The notes below the pieces were generated by a model. The model searched no databases, was not told the origin of the DNA, and saw only the letters and a program-made list of their open reading frames with translations. The translations under genes were made by a program, and so were the position numbers. A stretch of 35,698 nucleotides of DNA from Akkermansiaceae bacterium (GTDB lineage Bacteria; Verrucomicrobiota; Verrucomicrobiia; Verrucomicrobiales; Akkermansiaceae), in contig CAIQXC010000333.1 of the NCBI GenBank assembly GCA_903875675.1, positions 1 through 35,698 on the forward strand, read 5' to 3'. Shown here in pieces: positions 7,982 to 17,190 of this stretch (the first letter of the stretch is position 1; the number at the start of each line of letters is the position of its first letter).

Positions 7982-9106
7982 CTAATAGCCATCGAGCATA
8001 GCAAGCAGAGTCTGTGAATCAGTCATGTTATCGATCCAATGTTGAGCCCCCTGTTTGACGCGGGGACGAGCGATGACACCGCCGAAGCCGATGAACACAT
8101 CGACGTCTGGCAGGGTTTCCAAATCGGACATGCCATCACCCATCATGGCCACGCGCTGGGGCAAGATGGCTTGCCGCCACTCGCGGATGATCTGGTTTTT
8201 GCCGCCATTGCGGGTGGTAGGATAGCTCTTACCATAGCCGGCATAGTTGCCAGACGCATCCAATTCGAGTGGCACAGCTTCCAGATGATCGATGCCAAGG
8301 TGCCGGGCCAAGGGAGCGATGAGAGGAGCGAAGCCACCGGAGAGAATCACTGGCAGCCAGTCATGTGTCTTGAGTTGTTGGATCAACTCGGGAGCGCCTG
8401 GCGTGAGTGCGGCCACATAGAGCGCAGCGACCTGTTCGCACGCCGCCCGGTCTGGACGGATGATATTCATGCGGCGGGCAAACACCTCATCAAGGGGCAC
8501 TTCGCCATTCATAGCGGCATGCGTGAGGGCCACAACTTCGGCATAGACCTCGGGACCGCGCACTCGTGCCAACTCATCAATCCCCTCAATTTTGGAGAGG
8601 GTTGAATCGCAATCCAGGAAGATGAGTTTGCCCCGGCACTGGTGGGGCGGATGAATAAAAACCTCGGCACCTGGAGACACCAACTCAAATAACTCAAGCA
8701 TATCCTTATTGAGCAATCGGATGCAACCATGGCTTGCCGGACGCCCGATGAGATCCTCGCGATTGGTGCCATGGATATAGATGCAGCGCTCGAGAGTATT
8801 GGCATTCTCGGGGTCCATGCCATCCAAGCGAAGGATGCGGGTGAGCACCAAATCATCAGTCACCACATCGCCCGGCTGCCAGATGCCGCAAGCCACTCTT
8901 GAGCGAAAGACCGTGCCCGGTTCGGCACCCGCGCCGAGCTTCTCCAGCACCCGAAATCGCCCCAGTGGCGTGCGAAAAGAGCCCACAGCAAAGCCCACGC
9001 CTTTGGTGCCGGTGGAAACCGGATAGCTGCGCAAGCGACGCTTCGCCTCGAACACATCCAGGCGTTGATCATCGACGGAGACTTCTAATGAGATTGAAGG
9101 ATTCAT
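7982..9106 (-). CDS. Fusion: N-terminal L,D-transpeptidase (YkuD) domain + C-terminal HAD-IB (SerB-like) phosphatase
   Basis: 374 aa; YkuD motif IHGTNREDLIGRPASHGCIRLL, then HAD motifs LIFLDCDSTLSKIEGIDELA, VILSGGF and MMGDGMSDLE in the same frame. No obvious signal peptide. Confidence 0.88.
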   Translation of the reverse strand: MNPSISLEVSVDDQRLDVFEAKRRLRSYPVSTGTKGVGFAVGSFRTPLGRFRVLEKLGAGAEPGTVFRSRVACGIWQPGDVVTDDLVLTRILRLDGMDPENANTLERCIYIHGTNREDLIGRPASHGCIRLLNKDMLELFELVSPGAEVFIHPPHQCRGKLIFLDCDSTLSKIEGIDELARVRGPEVYAEVVALTHAAMNGEVPLDEVFARRMNIIRPDRAACEQVAALYVAALTPGAPELIQQLKTHDWLPVILSGGFAPLIAPLARHLGIDHLEAVPLELDASGNYAGYGKSYPTTRNGGKNQIIREWRQAILPQRVAMMGDGMSDLETLPDVDVFIGFGGVIARPRVKQGAQHWIDNMTDSQTLLAMLDGY

Positions 9107-10263
9107 GAGGGTTGGATTGCGATTAAGGAGTTGTGGCCGCCCATGCCGTGAGCGAGTTTATATACGGGTCCGGTGGCTTCAAGGATTGTCTCGGGCAACA
9201 CATAGCCGTGTGGCGCGTGCAACCCGGAGCGGTTGCATGGCAATTTGCCGTCACGCAGGAAACATGCCAGAATCACACTTTCTAACAAACCGCTGGCTCC
9301 AATGGTGTGGCCAACGAATGGCTTGAGCAAATGCAACGTCGGACGCATGTCGGGGAACGCCCGGTCAAACGCCGCTGGATCGGCGGTGGCTTGGACCGCT
9401 GTGCCCGTAGCATGCGGGCACAGAGCGACGGGCGGATGGGTCAGGAGCCGTGCCTGATGCAACAACTCCGGAGTGCGCCCGCCATCGGCGGGAATGCCCA
9501 CCGGGTCACAAGCGTCAGCATTGCAGGCATAATGCAATAATTGCGGGCAAGTTCCTGCATTCGAGGGCTCCAGCGTCATCGCTGCGGCACCTTCACCGGG
9601 CACGAAACCAGCGCTCAAGGGATGATATGGATTGCAATCCATGCTGGCGGCTAGCAACCCGGACATGGCATAGTTGTCCAACAGCAAAGGAACCAGCGGC
9701 AAGTCCACCGCCACCGCCAGCGCCCGAGGAGCCATGCCGCCACGCACCATCAGCAGCGCTATACCTAACGCGTCCAAGCCGGCTGAACAACCACTGGCAA
9801 GCACTTGGTTGGGCCCGCACATGCCAAACTCAATACTGATGGCAGCGGCAGGTTCGCTATGAATGGTATTGCTCGCCGCCATCAGCCGGAACGGCCGTCG
9901 TCCGGGCCACGGGCCTAACCAACCGGCTGCATTGCCGCGGCTTGTGCCTACGACCAGCGCGGCATCCTTTAACTCCGCCGGGCCCCAACCGGCATCACTG
10001 ATGGCCTGCCTGGCCACATGCAAGGCCGCCATCGTCACCGGACTCCATTTGCGATGGTTCAGCAAGCCTCGTGCGGCAATCCATGCTGCAGGCCGAGCCG
10101 CATGCGGGCTATCAGGTCCGAGCAATTTGCCCAGCGGCTGAAATGGCACATATTGGTCGGCGACGGCGCGATGGTGTTGCGCCACGGATTCGCCGAGGGC
10201 GGAGAGAGCGCCGAGACCGGTGATGAAAAGTGCTGGGTCGATGCGCACGAAGTAGCAAGCCAC
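9103..10263 (-). CDS. Beta-ketoacyl synthase (3-oxoacyl-ACP synthase-like)
   Basis: Active-site region ASGCSAGLDALGIA, HATGTAVQATADPAAFDRAF, LKPFVGHTIGASGLLESV; start codon uncertain. Confidence 0.82.
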   Translation of the reverse strand: MACYFVRIDPALFITGLGALSALGESVAQHHRAVADQYVPFQPLGKLLGPDSPHAARPAAWIAARGLLNHRKWSPVTMAALHVARQAISDAGWGPAELKDAALVVGTSRGNAAGWLGPWPGRRPFRLMAASNTIHSEPAAAISIEFGMCGPNQVLASGCSAGLDALGIALLMVRGGMAPRALAVAVDLPLVPLLLDNYAMSGLLAASMDCNPYHPLSAGFVPGEGAAAMTLEPSNAGTCPQLLHYACNADACDPVGIPADGGRTPELLHQARLLTHPPVALCPHATGTAVQATADPAAFDRAFPDMRPTLHLLKPFVGHTIGASGLLESVILACFLRDGKLPCNRSGLHAPHGYVLPETILEATGPVYKLAHGMGGHNSLIAIQPS

Positions 10264-10331
10264 GCCATTCCCGCAACCCTAATCCGCCATGACTCAAAAA
10301 AATCCAATGCAAACCCATTTGCCCGATGGGA

Positions 10332-11264
10332 TCACTTTGAGCGCGACAAGGAGGCGCGATGGCGTGGGGGCAGGGCCATGAAACTGATAGCCTGGCAGAT
10401 TTGAAGCATCACCGGGAACCATAGGATCATGGCCACCGGGGGCACCAAGATCGAGCAACAACAGAAGGCTAGGAACAATCCCTCGTTGAGCTTGGGGGCG
10501 CGGTTCAGATCCGGGTAGCGGGCGGTGATGCGGTTCCAATCCTGTGCCAGGCCATAGAATGCCACGAAGGTCCAATACAAATTAAAGAGGGGCACGAGCA
10601 GCAGACCGACAGCATTGCCCGGAGTGGTGCGCGGCTTGGCATACTGCAAGGTGAGCCAGATGCGGTGCAGATAGATAGCATTGACTGCGATCCAGCCGAT
10701 CAGGCAACCGGCCGCCGCCGCCCACATCAACTTCAGCCAGAGCGTCTGGGTGGCTTGCGCGGCCACATCAGATTGATCGATGGTCCGCTGCGCCCAGATG
10801 GCAATGGCCATCAGCGTCACCACGCTGCCTAGCAATGCCAGCAACAACTCGAAACTCGCCGGCTTGATGCGAAGCGTCGGATAGGGGCCACTTGGCATCG
10901 CACGAGTGGATTGTTTGGTCGTCTGCCCGCGCTGCGTCGATGCCTTGCCGGCCGGGGCTGTCCGTTGGGTGGCGGCCTTGCCTGGCGAGGTGGCGCGTTG
11001 GGGAGTCGGGGCGGTGAGGGTGCCGGCGGCCACCGGGCGTGGAATAGCCGGTGCCTGGGGAACGGCTATGGCTAGAGGTATGGCTGGGACCACCTGAGGG
11101 AACAATCCCTCAAGGGTTGAGGCGGCCACCCAGCCTTGCATACCCTCGGTCCACAGCAGCGAATCACGCACAATGCGTCCTTCCCGCACGAACTGCAGCA
11201 AATCATCTTCGCTGTAGGGTCCATACTGCTGCCCGTTGTTTAATAAGTGCCATTGGTCGCTCAT
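10332..11264 (-). CDS. GYF_2 (DUF4339)-domain membrane protein with DUF4328-like C-terminus
   Basis: MSDQWHLLNNGQQYGPYSEDDLLQFVREGRIVRDSLLWTEGMQGWVAA (GYF_2 type), Pro/Thr-rich linker, multiple TM segments. Start moved to ATG 11264. Confidence 0.72.
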   Translation of the reverse strand: MSDQWHLLNNGQQYGPYSEDDLLQFVREGRIVRDSLLWTEGMQGWVAASTLEGLFPQVVPAIPLAIAVPQAPAIPRPVAAGTLTAPTPQRATSPGKAATQRTAPAGKASTQRGQTTKQSTRAMPSGPYPTLRIKPASFELLLALLGSVVTLMAIAIWAQRTIDQSDVAAQATQTLWLKLMWAAAAGCLIGWIAVNAIYLHRIWLTLQYAKPRTTPGNAVGLLLVPLFNLYWTFVAFYGLAQDWNRITARYPDLNRAPKLNEGLFLAFCCCSILVPPVAMILWFPVMLQICQAISFMALPPRHRASLSRSK

Positions 11265-11330
11265 GCCACGCAAGCAAGCAAATCCCGACTTGCTAGTACA
11301 AGCACAAAATTTCCGCCCTGATGAAAATTT

Positions 11331-13781
11331 ATGTCGCTCTCTGGTGGCCGCGCTGGACAGGACGCGAGTCTTGGCTTGGCGGAAATGGGAAACTGGGTGA
11401 TGGTCGCGGCGATGGCAAGTTGTGAGCATTGCGGGACAGAGTATGCGCGGCAGACGGGCGCAGGGGATCGGTATTGCTGCCGGGGCTGTGAGTTTGTGGC
11501 GGCGATGATCGAGGAGAACGGGTTTGAGCAGTTTTACGACCTCAAGCAAGGACTGGCGGTTGCCCCGGTGAGGAGCCGACCCTTTGAAGAGCACGATTTT
11601 TCCTGGCTGGGGACGAAGGTGGCGGAGGCGGAGGGAAAGGCGCTGCAACGAGGAGAGGCGGCACGCATGGAGGTGGCGTTGGAAGGGATTTCCTGCGTCG
11701 GCTGCGTCTGGCTCGTCGAGAAACTCTTCGCCCGCCGGGCAGGATCAGTGCGTGCCGCTGCCAATCCATCCAGCGGACGCCTGCACTTGGAATGGCTGCC
11801 GGGACTTTGTGACCTGGAACCGTTCCTCCGAGAACTGTGCCAGTTCGGCTATGTCGCCGCCCCTGCAGGCTCCGTGAGCGGAGACCACGAACGGGCACGC
11901 TTGGCGGCACGCATCGGCTTGTGCGGCGCATTTGCGCTCAACGCGATGGCTTTCACCCTGCCAGTATATTTGGATATGCCGGCCGATTTTGAATTTGCCC
12001 CGGTTTTCCGGCTCATCGCATTTGCCTCGGCAACCTTGTCGATGTTAGTCGGCGGCGGGTACTTCATGGAACGGGCGTGGCGCTCACTGCGGGTGGGAAC
12101 CTTGCACATTGACCTCCCCATTGCCTTGGGTTTGCTCTCGGCTTATGCGGGCTCTATCTGCGGCTGGCTCATGAGGTACGAGCGACTCATGTACTTTGAT
12201 TTTGTATCGATTTTCGTGTTTTTGATGTTGAGTGGACGCTATCTTCAAACTTCCGCTGTGGAGAAAAACCGCCGACGGTTGGTGCGCCGTCAACCTGTGC
12301 CCGAGGCGGTGGTTCGCTTGGATCAAGACGGACCGCCGGTGGAACGGGAGGCGATTTTGCCGGGTTTGAGGTTCTTATTGGACCAGGGGCGGGCCCTGCC
12401 GGTCAGCGGCGTCATGGTGGCCGGCGAGGCGGATTTTTCACTTGAGTGGATCCATGGCGAGGCGGCCCCGCAGCGGTTTTCGGCGGGGTCGCGGCTGCCG
12501 GCCGGGGCGATCCTGTTGAGCCGGGGACCGGCGGCCATGGAAGCTGGCGAGAGCTGGGAGGACTCACTGTTAGCGAAGTTGACGACAGCGCCGACGGGCG
12601 AGCGCGGGTCGCCCGGATTGGCCCGCCTGCTGCGAGTGTACCTGTCGCTCGTGCTGCTGGTTGGAGTGACTGGCTTGGGGTACTGGTGTGCAAAGGGGAG
12701 GGGGCTGACGGGTTTGCAGGCGATGATTTCAGTGTTTGTGGTTTCTTGCCCATGTGCTTTGGGCTTGGCGATTCCGCTGGCGGACGATCTGGCTGCCACG
12801 GCCATGGAACGGCTGGGCGTGTATGTTCGAACCGCCAGCGTGTGGCCCCGGCTGCGGCGGGTGCGAAAGGTGGTGTTCGATAAAACCGGTACATTGACCT
12901 TGGAACGGCCGCTGCTGGAAAACCCGGCCGCTGTTGCAGGGTTGGACGACGACGAAGCGCTGGCATTGGCACAACTGACGCGCGGCTCGCTTCATCCGGT
13001 GGCACGGGCCTTGCTCGAAGCCTTGGGCATGCGAGGGCAAAAGTTGCTGGCGCAGAGCCCCGCCGCCCCGCCCGAGGAGTTTGCCGGGCTAGGCGTGGCG
13101 CTCAACACCCAGGCAGGACGCTGGTCACTGGGCCGGGCTGGCTGGTCCGGCAATAGCGCGGTAGAGGCTGCTGCCACCACGCCGGGAAGCGAATTGCGAT
13201 TGGACGGAAAATGGGTGGCGGCCTTTCAGTTCAGCGAAGCCCTGCGCCCCGGCGCGGCGGCCATGCTGCGCCGCTTGGAACGCCGCGGCCTGGCCCTGTA
13301 TATTCTTTCTGGAGATCATCCAGACAAGGTCGCCACCATGGCGGAGGCGCTGGGCCTGCCCGCCGCTCAAGCCCACGGCGGCCTTTCGCCTGAAGAGAAG
13401 TCCCACCGCGTCAATCTGGTTAGCCGCCAAGACACGCTCTATTTGGGCGACGGAGCCAATGACGCGCTGGCTTTTGACGCTGCGCTGGTCACTGGCACTC
13501 CGGTGGTGGATCGCAGTTTGCTGGAGGCCAAGGCGGATTTCTACACCTTGGGCGCGGGCCTCGCGTTCCTGCCTCCCTTGCTCAAAACGGCCGCCGCTCG
13601 CACCATCGCCGTCCGCTCCGCCTTCGGCTTCGCCTTGGTCTATAACCTCACCACCGTCGGCTTTGCCATGAGCGGACAAATGAGCCCGCTGCTCGCCGCC
13701 ATCCTCATGCCGCTGAGCTCGATTGTGTCGATTTTGCTGGTTGCAACGATTTTTCGAGCAATTGCTGCGAAGAATGGTTGA
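11331..13781 (+). CDS. Heavy-metal (copper-type) P1B ATPase, CcoI/FixI-like
   Basis: N-terminal Cys-rich metal-binding region (CEHCGTEY...YCCRGCEF), HMA CVGC, TM motif SCPCALGLAIPL, phosphorylation motif DKTGTL, GDGANDALAF. True start may be near 11400 (MVAAMASCEHCG). Confidence 0.88.
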   Translation: MSLSGGRAGQDASLGLAEMGNWVMVAAMASCEHCGTEYARQTGAGDRYCCRGCEFVAAMIEENGFEQFYDLKQGLAVAPVRSRPFEEHDFSWLGTKVAEAEGKALQRGEAARMEVALEGISCVGCVWLVEKLFARRAGSVRAAANPSSGRLHLEWLPGLCDLEPFLRELCQFGYVAAPAGSVSGDHERARLAARIGLCGAFALNAMAFTLPVYLDMPADFEFAPVFRLIAFASATLSMLVGGGYFMERAWRSLRVGTLHIDLPIALGLLSAYAGSICGWLMRYERLMYFDFVSIFVFLMLSGRYLQTSAVEKNRRRLVRRQPVPEAVVRLDQDGPPVEREAILPGLRFLLDQGRALPVSGVMVAGEADFSLEWIHGEAAPQRFSAGSRLPAGAILLSRGPAAMEAGESWEDSLLAKLTTAPTGERGSPGLARLLRVYLSLVLLVGVTGLGYWCAKGRGLTGLQAMISVFVVSCPCALGLAIPLADDLAATAMERLGVYVRTASVWPRLRRVRKVVFDKTGTLTLERPLLENPAAVAGLDDDEALALAQLTRGSLHPVARALLEALGMRGQKLLAQSPAAPPEEFAGLGVALNTQAGRWSLGRAGWSGNSAVEAAATTPGSELRLDGKWVAAFQFSEALRPGAAAMLRRLERRGLALYILSGDHPDKVATMAEALGLPAAQAHGGLSPEEKSHRVNLVSRQDTLYLGDGANDALAFDAALVTGTPVVDRSLLEAKADFYTLGAGLAFLPPLLKTAAARTIAVRSAFGFALVYNLTTVGFAMSGQMSPLLAAILMPLSSIVSILLVATIFRAIAAKNG

Positions 13782-14755
13782 AAAAGCTGAATCAACTCAC
13801 TAGTCTCGTTCAGGACAATTATTGCGACAACATGCCGGCCACGATCCACGCTCACAAATCCTTTGAGAATACCCTGCTGGGTAGAATTGTTCAATCCGAC
13901 CGATTTAAAATCTATCAGGACGCGTTTCGCCTCACCACCGGCTTGCCGCTGCGCTTGGTTTCAGCGGATGCTGATCACTGGAGCCTCGACGAAAATACCA
14001 CCAACCGCAGCCCATTCTGCGAGGCCCTCAACCTCTGCAGCGACGCCTACACCGCCTGTCGCGATACCAACCGCCGCCTGATGCGCGAAGCTGAGGCCAA
14101 CGGCCCATCCACCTGCTGTTGTTTTGCCGGCCTCTGCGCCACCGCCGTGCCCGTCAAAATGGGTGCCTCCGTCGTCGGATTCTTGAAAACCGGTCAGGTC
14201 TTTACCAAAATCCCCAGCGAAGCCCAATTTGCCGAAATGCTCGGCTCGCTGGGCCGCAAGACGCTCAGTGAATCCTCCATCAACCAACTCAAGAGTGCTT
14301 ACATGAGCACCCGTGCAGTGGATCCGCAACGCTACGACAGCATGGTGACGCTCTTGCAAACCTTCGCCGAACAACTCAGCGAACATGCCGAATCACTGGC
14401 CATCATCGACGAAGGCAGCGAGCCGGCAGCCATTACCCGCGCCCGGAAATTCATTCATGCCAATGTTGACCAACCGCTGCCCTTGGGCCAAGTGGCACGC
14501 GAAGCTGGCTTGAGTGAATCGCATTTTTGCCGGCTTTTCAAAGATTCCACCGGCCTGACCCTCACCGATTATGTGAACCGTTGCCGGATCGACTGGGCCA
14601 AGCGCGAGTTGCTGCGCCCCGAAGTGCGGATCTCGGAAATCGCCTTCCTCGTCGGATACCAATCGTTGTCACAATTCAACCGTAGCTTCGCCCGGATTGC
14701 GGGGGTATCGCCGACCCAGTACCGGAACCAGCGGCTGGATCGAGCCGCATCGTAA
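13778..14755 (+). CDS. PocR-type sensor domain + AraC-family transcriptional regulator
   Basis: N-terminal PocR-like domain with Cys cluster (C..AYTAC...CCCFAGLCATAVPV); C-terminal AraC HTH (PLGQVAREAGLSESHFCRLFKDSTGLTLTDYVNRCRIDWAKRELLRPEVRISEIAFLVGYQSLSQFNRSFARIAGVSPTQYR). TTG start overlaps ATPase stop; ATG 13832 is an alternative. Confidence 0.85.
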   Translation: MKKLNQLTSLVQDNYCDNMPATIHAHKSFENTLLGRIVQSDRFKIYQDAFRLTTGLPLRLVSADADHWSLDENTTNRSPFCEALNLCSDAYTACRDTNRRLMREAEANGPSTCCCFAGLCATAVPVKMGASVVGFLKTGQVFTKIPSEAQFAEMLGSLGRKTLSESSINQLKSAYMSTRAVDPQRYDSMVTLLQTFAEQLSEHAESLAIIDEGSEPAAITRARKFIHANVDQPLPLGQVAREAGLSESHFCRLFKDSTGLTLTDYVNRCRIDWAKRELLRPEVRISEIAFLVGYQSLSQFNRSFARIAGVSPTQYRNQRLDRAAS

Positions 14756-14822
14756 GTGGCAGAACCCGCATGGTGCCAGCAGCTAACCCCAGTCCAACAC
14801 ACCGATCCCCATCCCCCGATTT

Positions 14823-17156
14823 ATGGAAGAGCGCTACGAAATCCGGGAAAAGATCGGTCAGGGAGGGATGGGATCGGTCTATCGGGCCTATGACACGCGG
14901 ATGAACCGCGAAGTGGCGATTAAGCGCATCCAGCAAGAAGGCGAGGACGCGCAGCAGCAAGCCACTTCGCAACAGATCATCAGGGAAGCCGGAGCCCTCG
15001 CCCAGCTGCAACACCCGCATATCGTCACCGTCTATGACGTCGGCACCGATGAACAAGGGCCTTATGTGGTGATGGAATTGATCAGCGGCAAGACCCTCGA
15101 CGAACTCATTGAGCGGGCTCCGCTAACGTGGGCGGACTTTCATGAGCTCGCCTTGCAAACCCAGGAAGCCCTCATCGCCGCCCAAGAACTCAACCTGGTC
15201 CACCGAGACCTCAAACCCGGCAACCTCATGCTCACTTGGCTGCCCTCCGGTAGATTCCAAGTGAAAATCGTCGATTTCGGCCTAGCCAACCTTGCCGAAG
15301 CCTCCCAGCTGGACCAACTCGAAAATACCGAAGCCGTCTATGGCTCGATTTTTTTCATGTGCCCTGAGCATTTCGAACGTGTCAAATTGGACATGCGATC
15401 GGACATGTACTCGCTGGGTTGCGTTTACTACAACGCTTTGACGGGGAATTACCCATTCACCGGGGAGACCGGGCTGCAAGTGATGACCGCCCACCTCCAC
15501 CATCAGGTCATTCCCCTGCAAGAAGTCCGCCCGGATATCCCACTCTGGGCCTGCGATTGGGTCATGTGGCACCTCAACCGTCTCAGCGCCGATCGCCCGC
15601 AAAATGCCCGCGAATCCCTGAAAATTTTCCTCCAAAACTCCAAAGTCAGATCCTCAACCATGCAGACCAAGCCCACCCCTCCGACAACCGGACAAATCCA
15701 GCCCCCGCGCTCGATCGGCCTGAGCGCCTCTGCGCAGGGACCCGCTGCCGCTATCATTGTTCCAGAGCCTCCGCGCACCCAAACGGCACCGCAAGCTCTG
15801 CTGCCACCGGAAGGCTCAAAGCCAAGCGTTCATGCATCCCCGCCACCCCCGCCGCCGCCGATGCCCCCACCGCCGCCACCGCCGGCCGTGGTGCTGCCAG
15901 CCGCGACGATCCTTCCAGCGCAGCCGGTATTGCCCGCCCTGCCCGCACCCCGCTTGGCAACCTCCGCCAAGCCCGCCGCTTCCCTCGCCCCCAAGTCCAC
16001 TCATATCCCAAAAGCCGCGATCGGCCCGAAAGTGGCCAAATCTGTCGGCGTAGGCCACGCCCCGGCACCCGTTGCCGTCGTGCGTCAAGGTGAAGCCGTG
16101 CAGCCTGATCTCGAATCGGCTCCGGTGGGCAAGCGCCGCCCGCTGGGTAAGGAGGCCAAGACTGCGATCAAGACGGTGGTGGCGATCGTGGTGGTGCTGG
16201 TGATCTTGATCATCTATAGCAAAATGCCTAGCCCGCAAATGGCGACCCTCACCGATATGATGCAAATCGCAGCCGTGCAGGACACCCGCAAGGTTGCAGA
16301 TGAAGAGAAAGAAGTCACCGTCACCAAAGACTCGTTGGACGTCCTGCTCAAGGCCACTCTGACCCCGAGCATGACCAAAACCCCAGCCCTCGTCTATTTG
16401 GCCCTCTGTTATGCCAAACCCGCCCCCGAAATCGATCTCGAGGTGGACGCCACCATCGTCGCTTTCGTCCTCCAACAATTTACCAACGACATTTGCGATC
16501 CGCAACTCCTTGATGTGTTGCGCAAACGCAAGAGCCCGACCGTCGCCCCCCCCCTCCTTGAATTCTGCCGCACCACCGGCAATGCCAAGGCCGCCATCGC
16601 CGCCATCCAGGCGTGCCGCACCATCACCACCGAAAAGGACTTTCCCAAATTCATCGATATCGTCGATTTCACAGGCAACCCCGACATCAGACAAGCCGCC
16701 GAGGAAAGCGCCGCCGATATGCTCAAAAAATCCATCAACCGCCAGTCGCTGGGCAGCAAGGTGAGCGCATCACTTACCACCGCCTCCAATAGCGACGTCA
16801 AGTATGCTCTCATCCGTTTGCTCGGATGCGTCGGCGGAGTTAAAGCCGCAGATACCATCACAACCGCGCTCGCCTCCACCGACAAAAATGAGCAACTCGC
16901 CGCTGCCATGGGCCTCGCCTCATGGCCTGACGATGCCAAGTTCGAATCCCTGATCGCCTATCTCAACACGCTCACCGACGCCCAAACCCGCAAACTCGTG
17001 TTTGATGCCTGCGTCGGTTTCGTCGCCAACCCGGATCGCACTCGCCCCCCCGAAATCAGCGTCAAATTCTGGAACCTCCTCAAAACCAGCTCCAAGTCCC
17101 CCGTCGAACAGGCACAGGTCGACCGCGCCCGTGCCGGTAATAAATCCAAGAAATAA
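14823..17156 (+). CDS. Eukaryotic-like Ser/Thr protein kinase with Pro-rich linker, one TM helix and HEAT-like C-terminal region
   Basis: GQGGMGSVYRAYDTRMNREVAIKRI, HRDLKPGNLML, VDFGLANL; poly-Pro linker; TM TVVAIVVVLVILIIY; C-terminal alpha-helical repeats. Confidence 0.9.
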   Translation: MEERYEIREKIGQGGMGSVYRAYDTRMNREVAIKRIQQEGEDAQQQATSQQIIREAGALAQLQHPHIVTVYDVGTDEQGPYVVMELISGKTLDELIERAPLTWADFHELALQTQEALIAAQELNLVHRDLKPGNLMLTWLPSGRFQVKIVDFGLANLAEASQLDQLENTEAVYGSIFFMCPEHFERVKLDMRSDMYSLGCVYYNALTGNYPFTGETGLQVMTAHLHHQVIPLQEVRPDIPLWACDWVMWHLNRLSADRPQNARESLKIFLQNSKVRSSTMQTKPTPPTTGQIQPPRSIGLSASAQGPAAAIIVPEPPRTQTAPQALLPPEGSKPSVHASPPPPPPPMPPPPPPPAVVLPAATILPAQPVLPALPAPRLATSAKPAASLAPKSTHIPKAAIGPKVAKSVGVGHAPAPVAVVRQGEAVQPDLESAPVGKRRPLGKEAKTAIKTVVAIVVVLVILIIYSKMPSPQMATLTDMMQIAAVQDTRKVADEEKEVTVTKDSLDVLLKATLTPSMTKTPALVYLALCYAKPAPEIDLEVDATIVAFVLQQFTNDICDPQLLDVLRKRKSPTVAPPLLEFCRTTGNAKAAIAAIQACRTITTEKDFPKFIDIVDFTGNPDIRQAAEESAADMLKKSINRQSLGSKVSASLTTASNSDVKYALIRLLGCVGGVKAADTITTALASTDKNEQLAAAMGLASWPDDAKFESLIAYLNTLTDAQTRKLVFDACVGFVANPDRTRPPEISVKFWNLLKTSSKSPVEQAQVDRARAGNKSKK

Positions 17157-17190
17157 AGCCACCACCCAACCACTCAGCTTCCTACCCACC

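Noticed and set aside
11265-11648. N-terminal extension of the GYF_2 protein in the track ORF
   Set aside because: Overlaps the divergent P-type ATPase, and the GYF_2 domain begins cleanly at MSDQWHLL (11264).
15816-16694. 292-aa minus-strand ORF
   Set aside because: Antisense to the kinase; Gly/Arg/His-rich composition is typical of a shadow frame.
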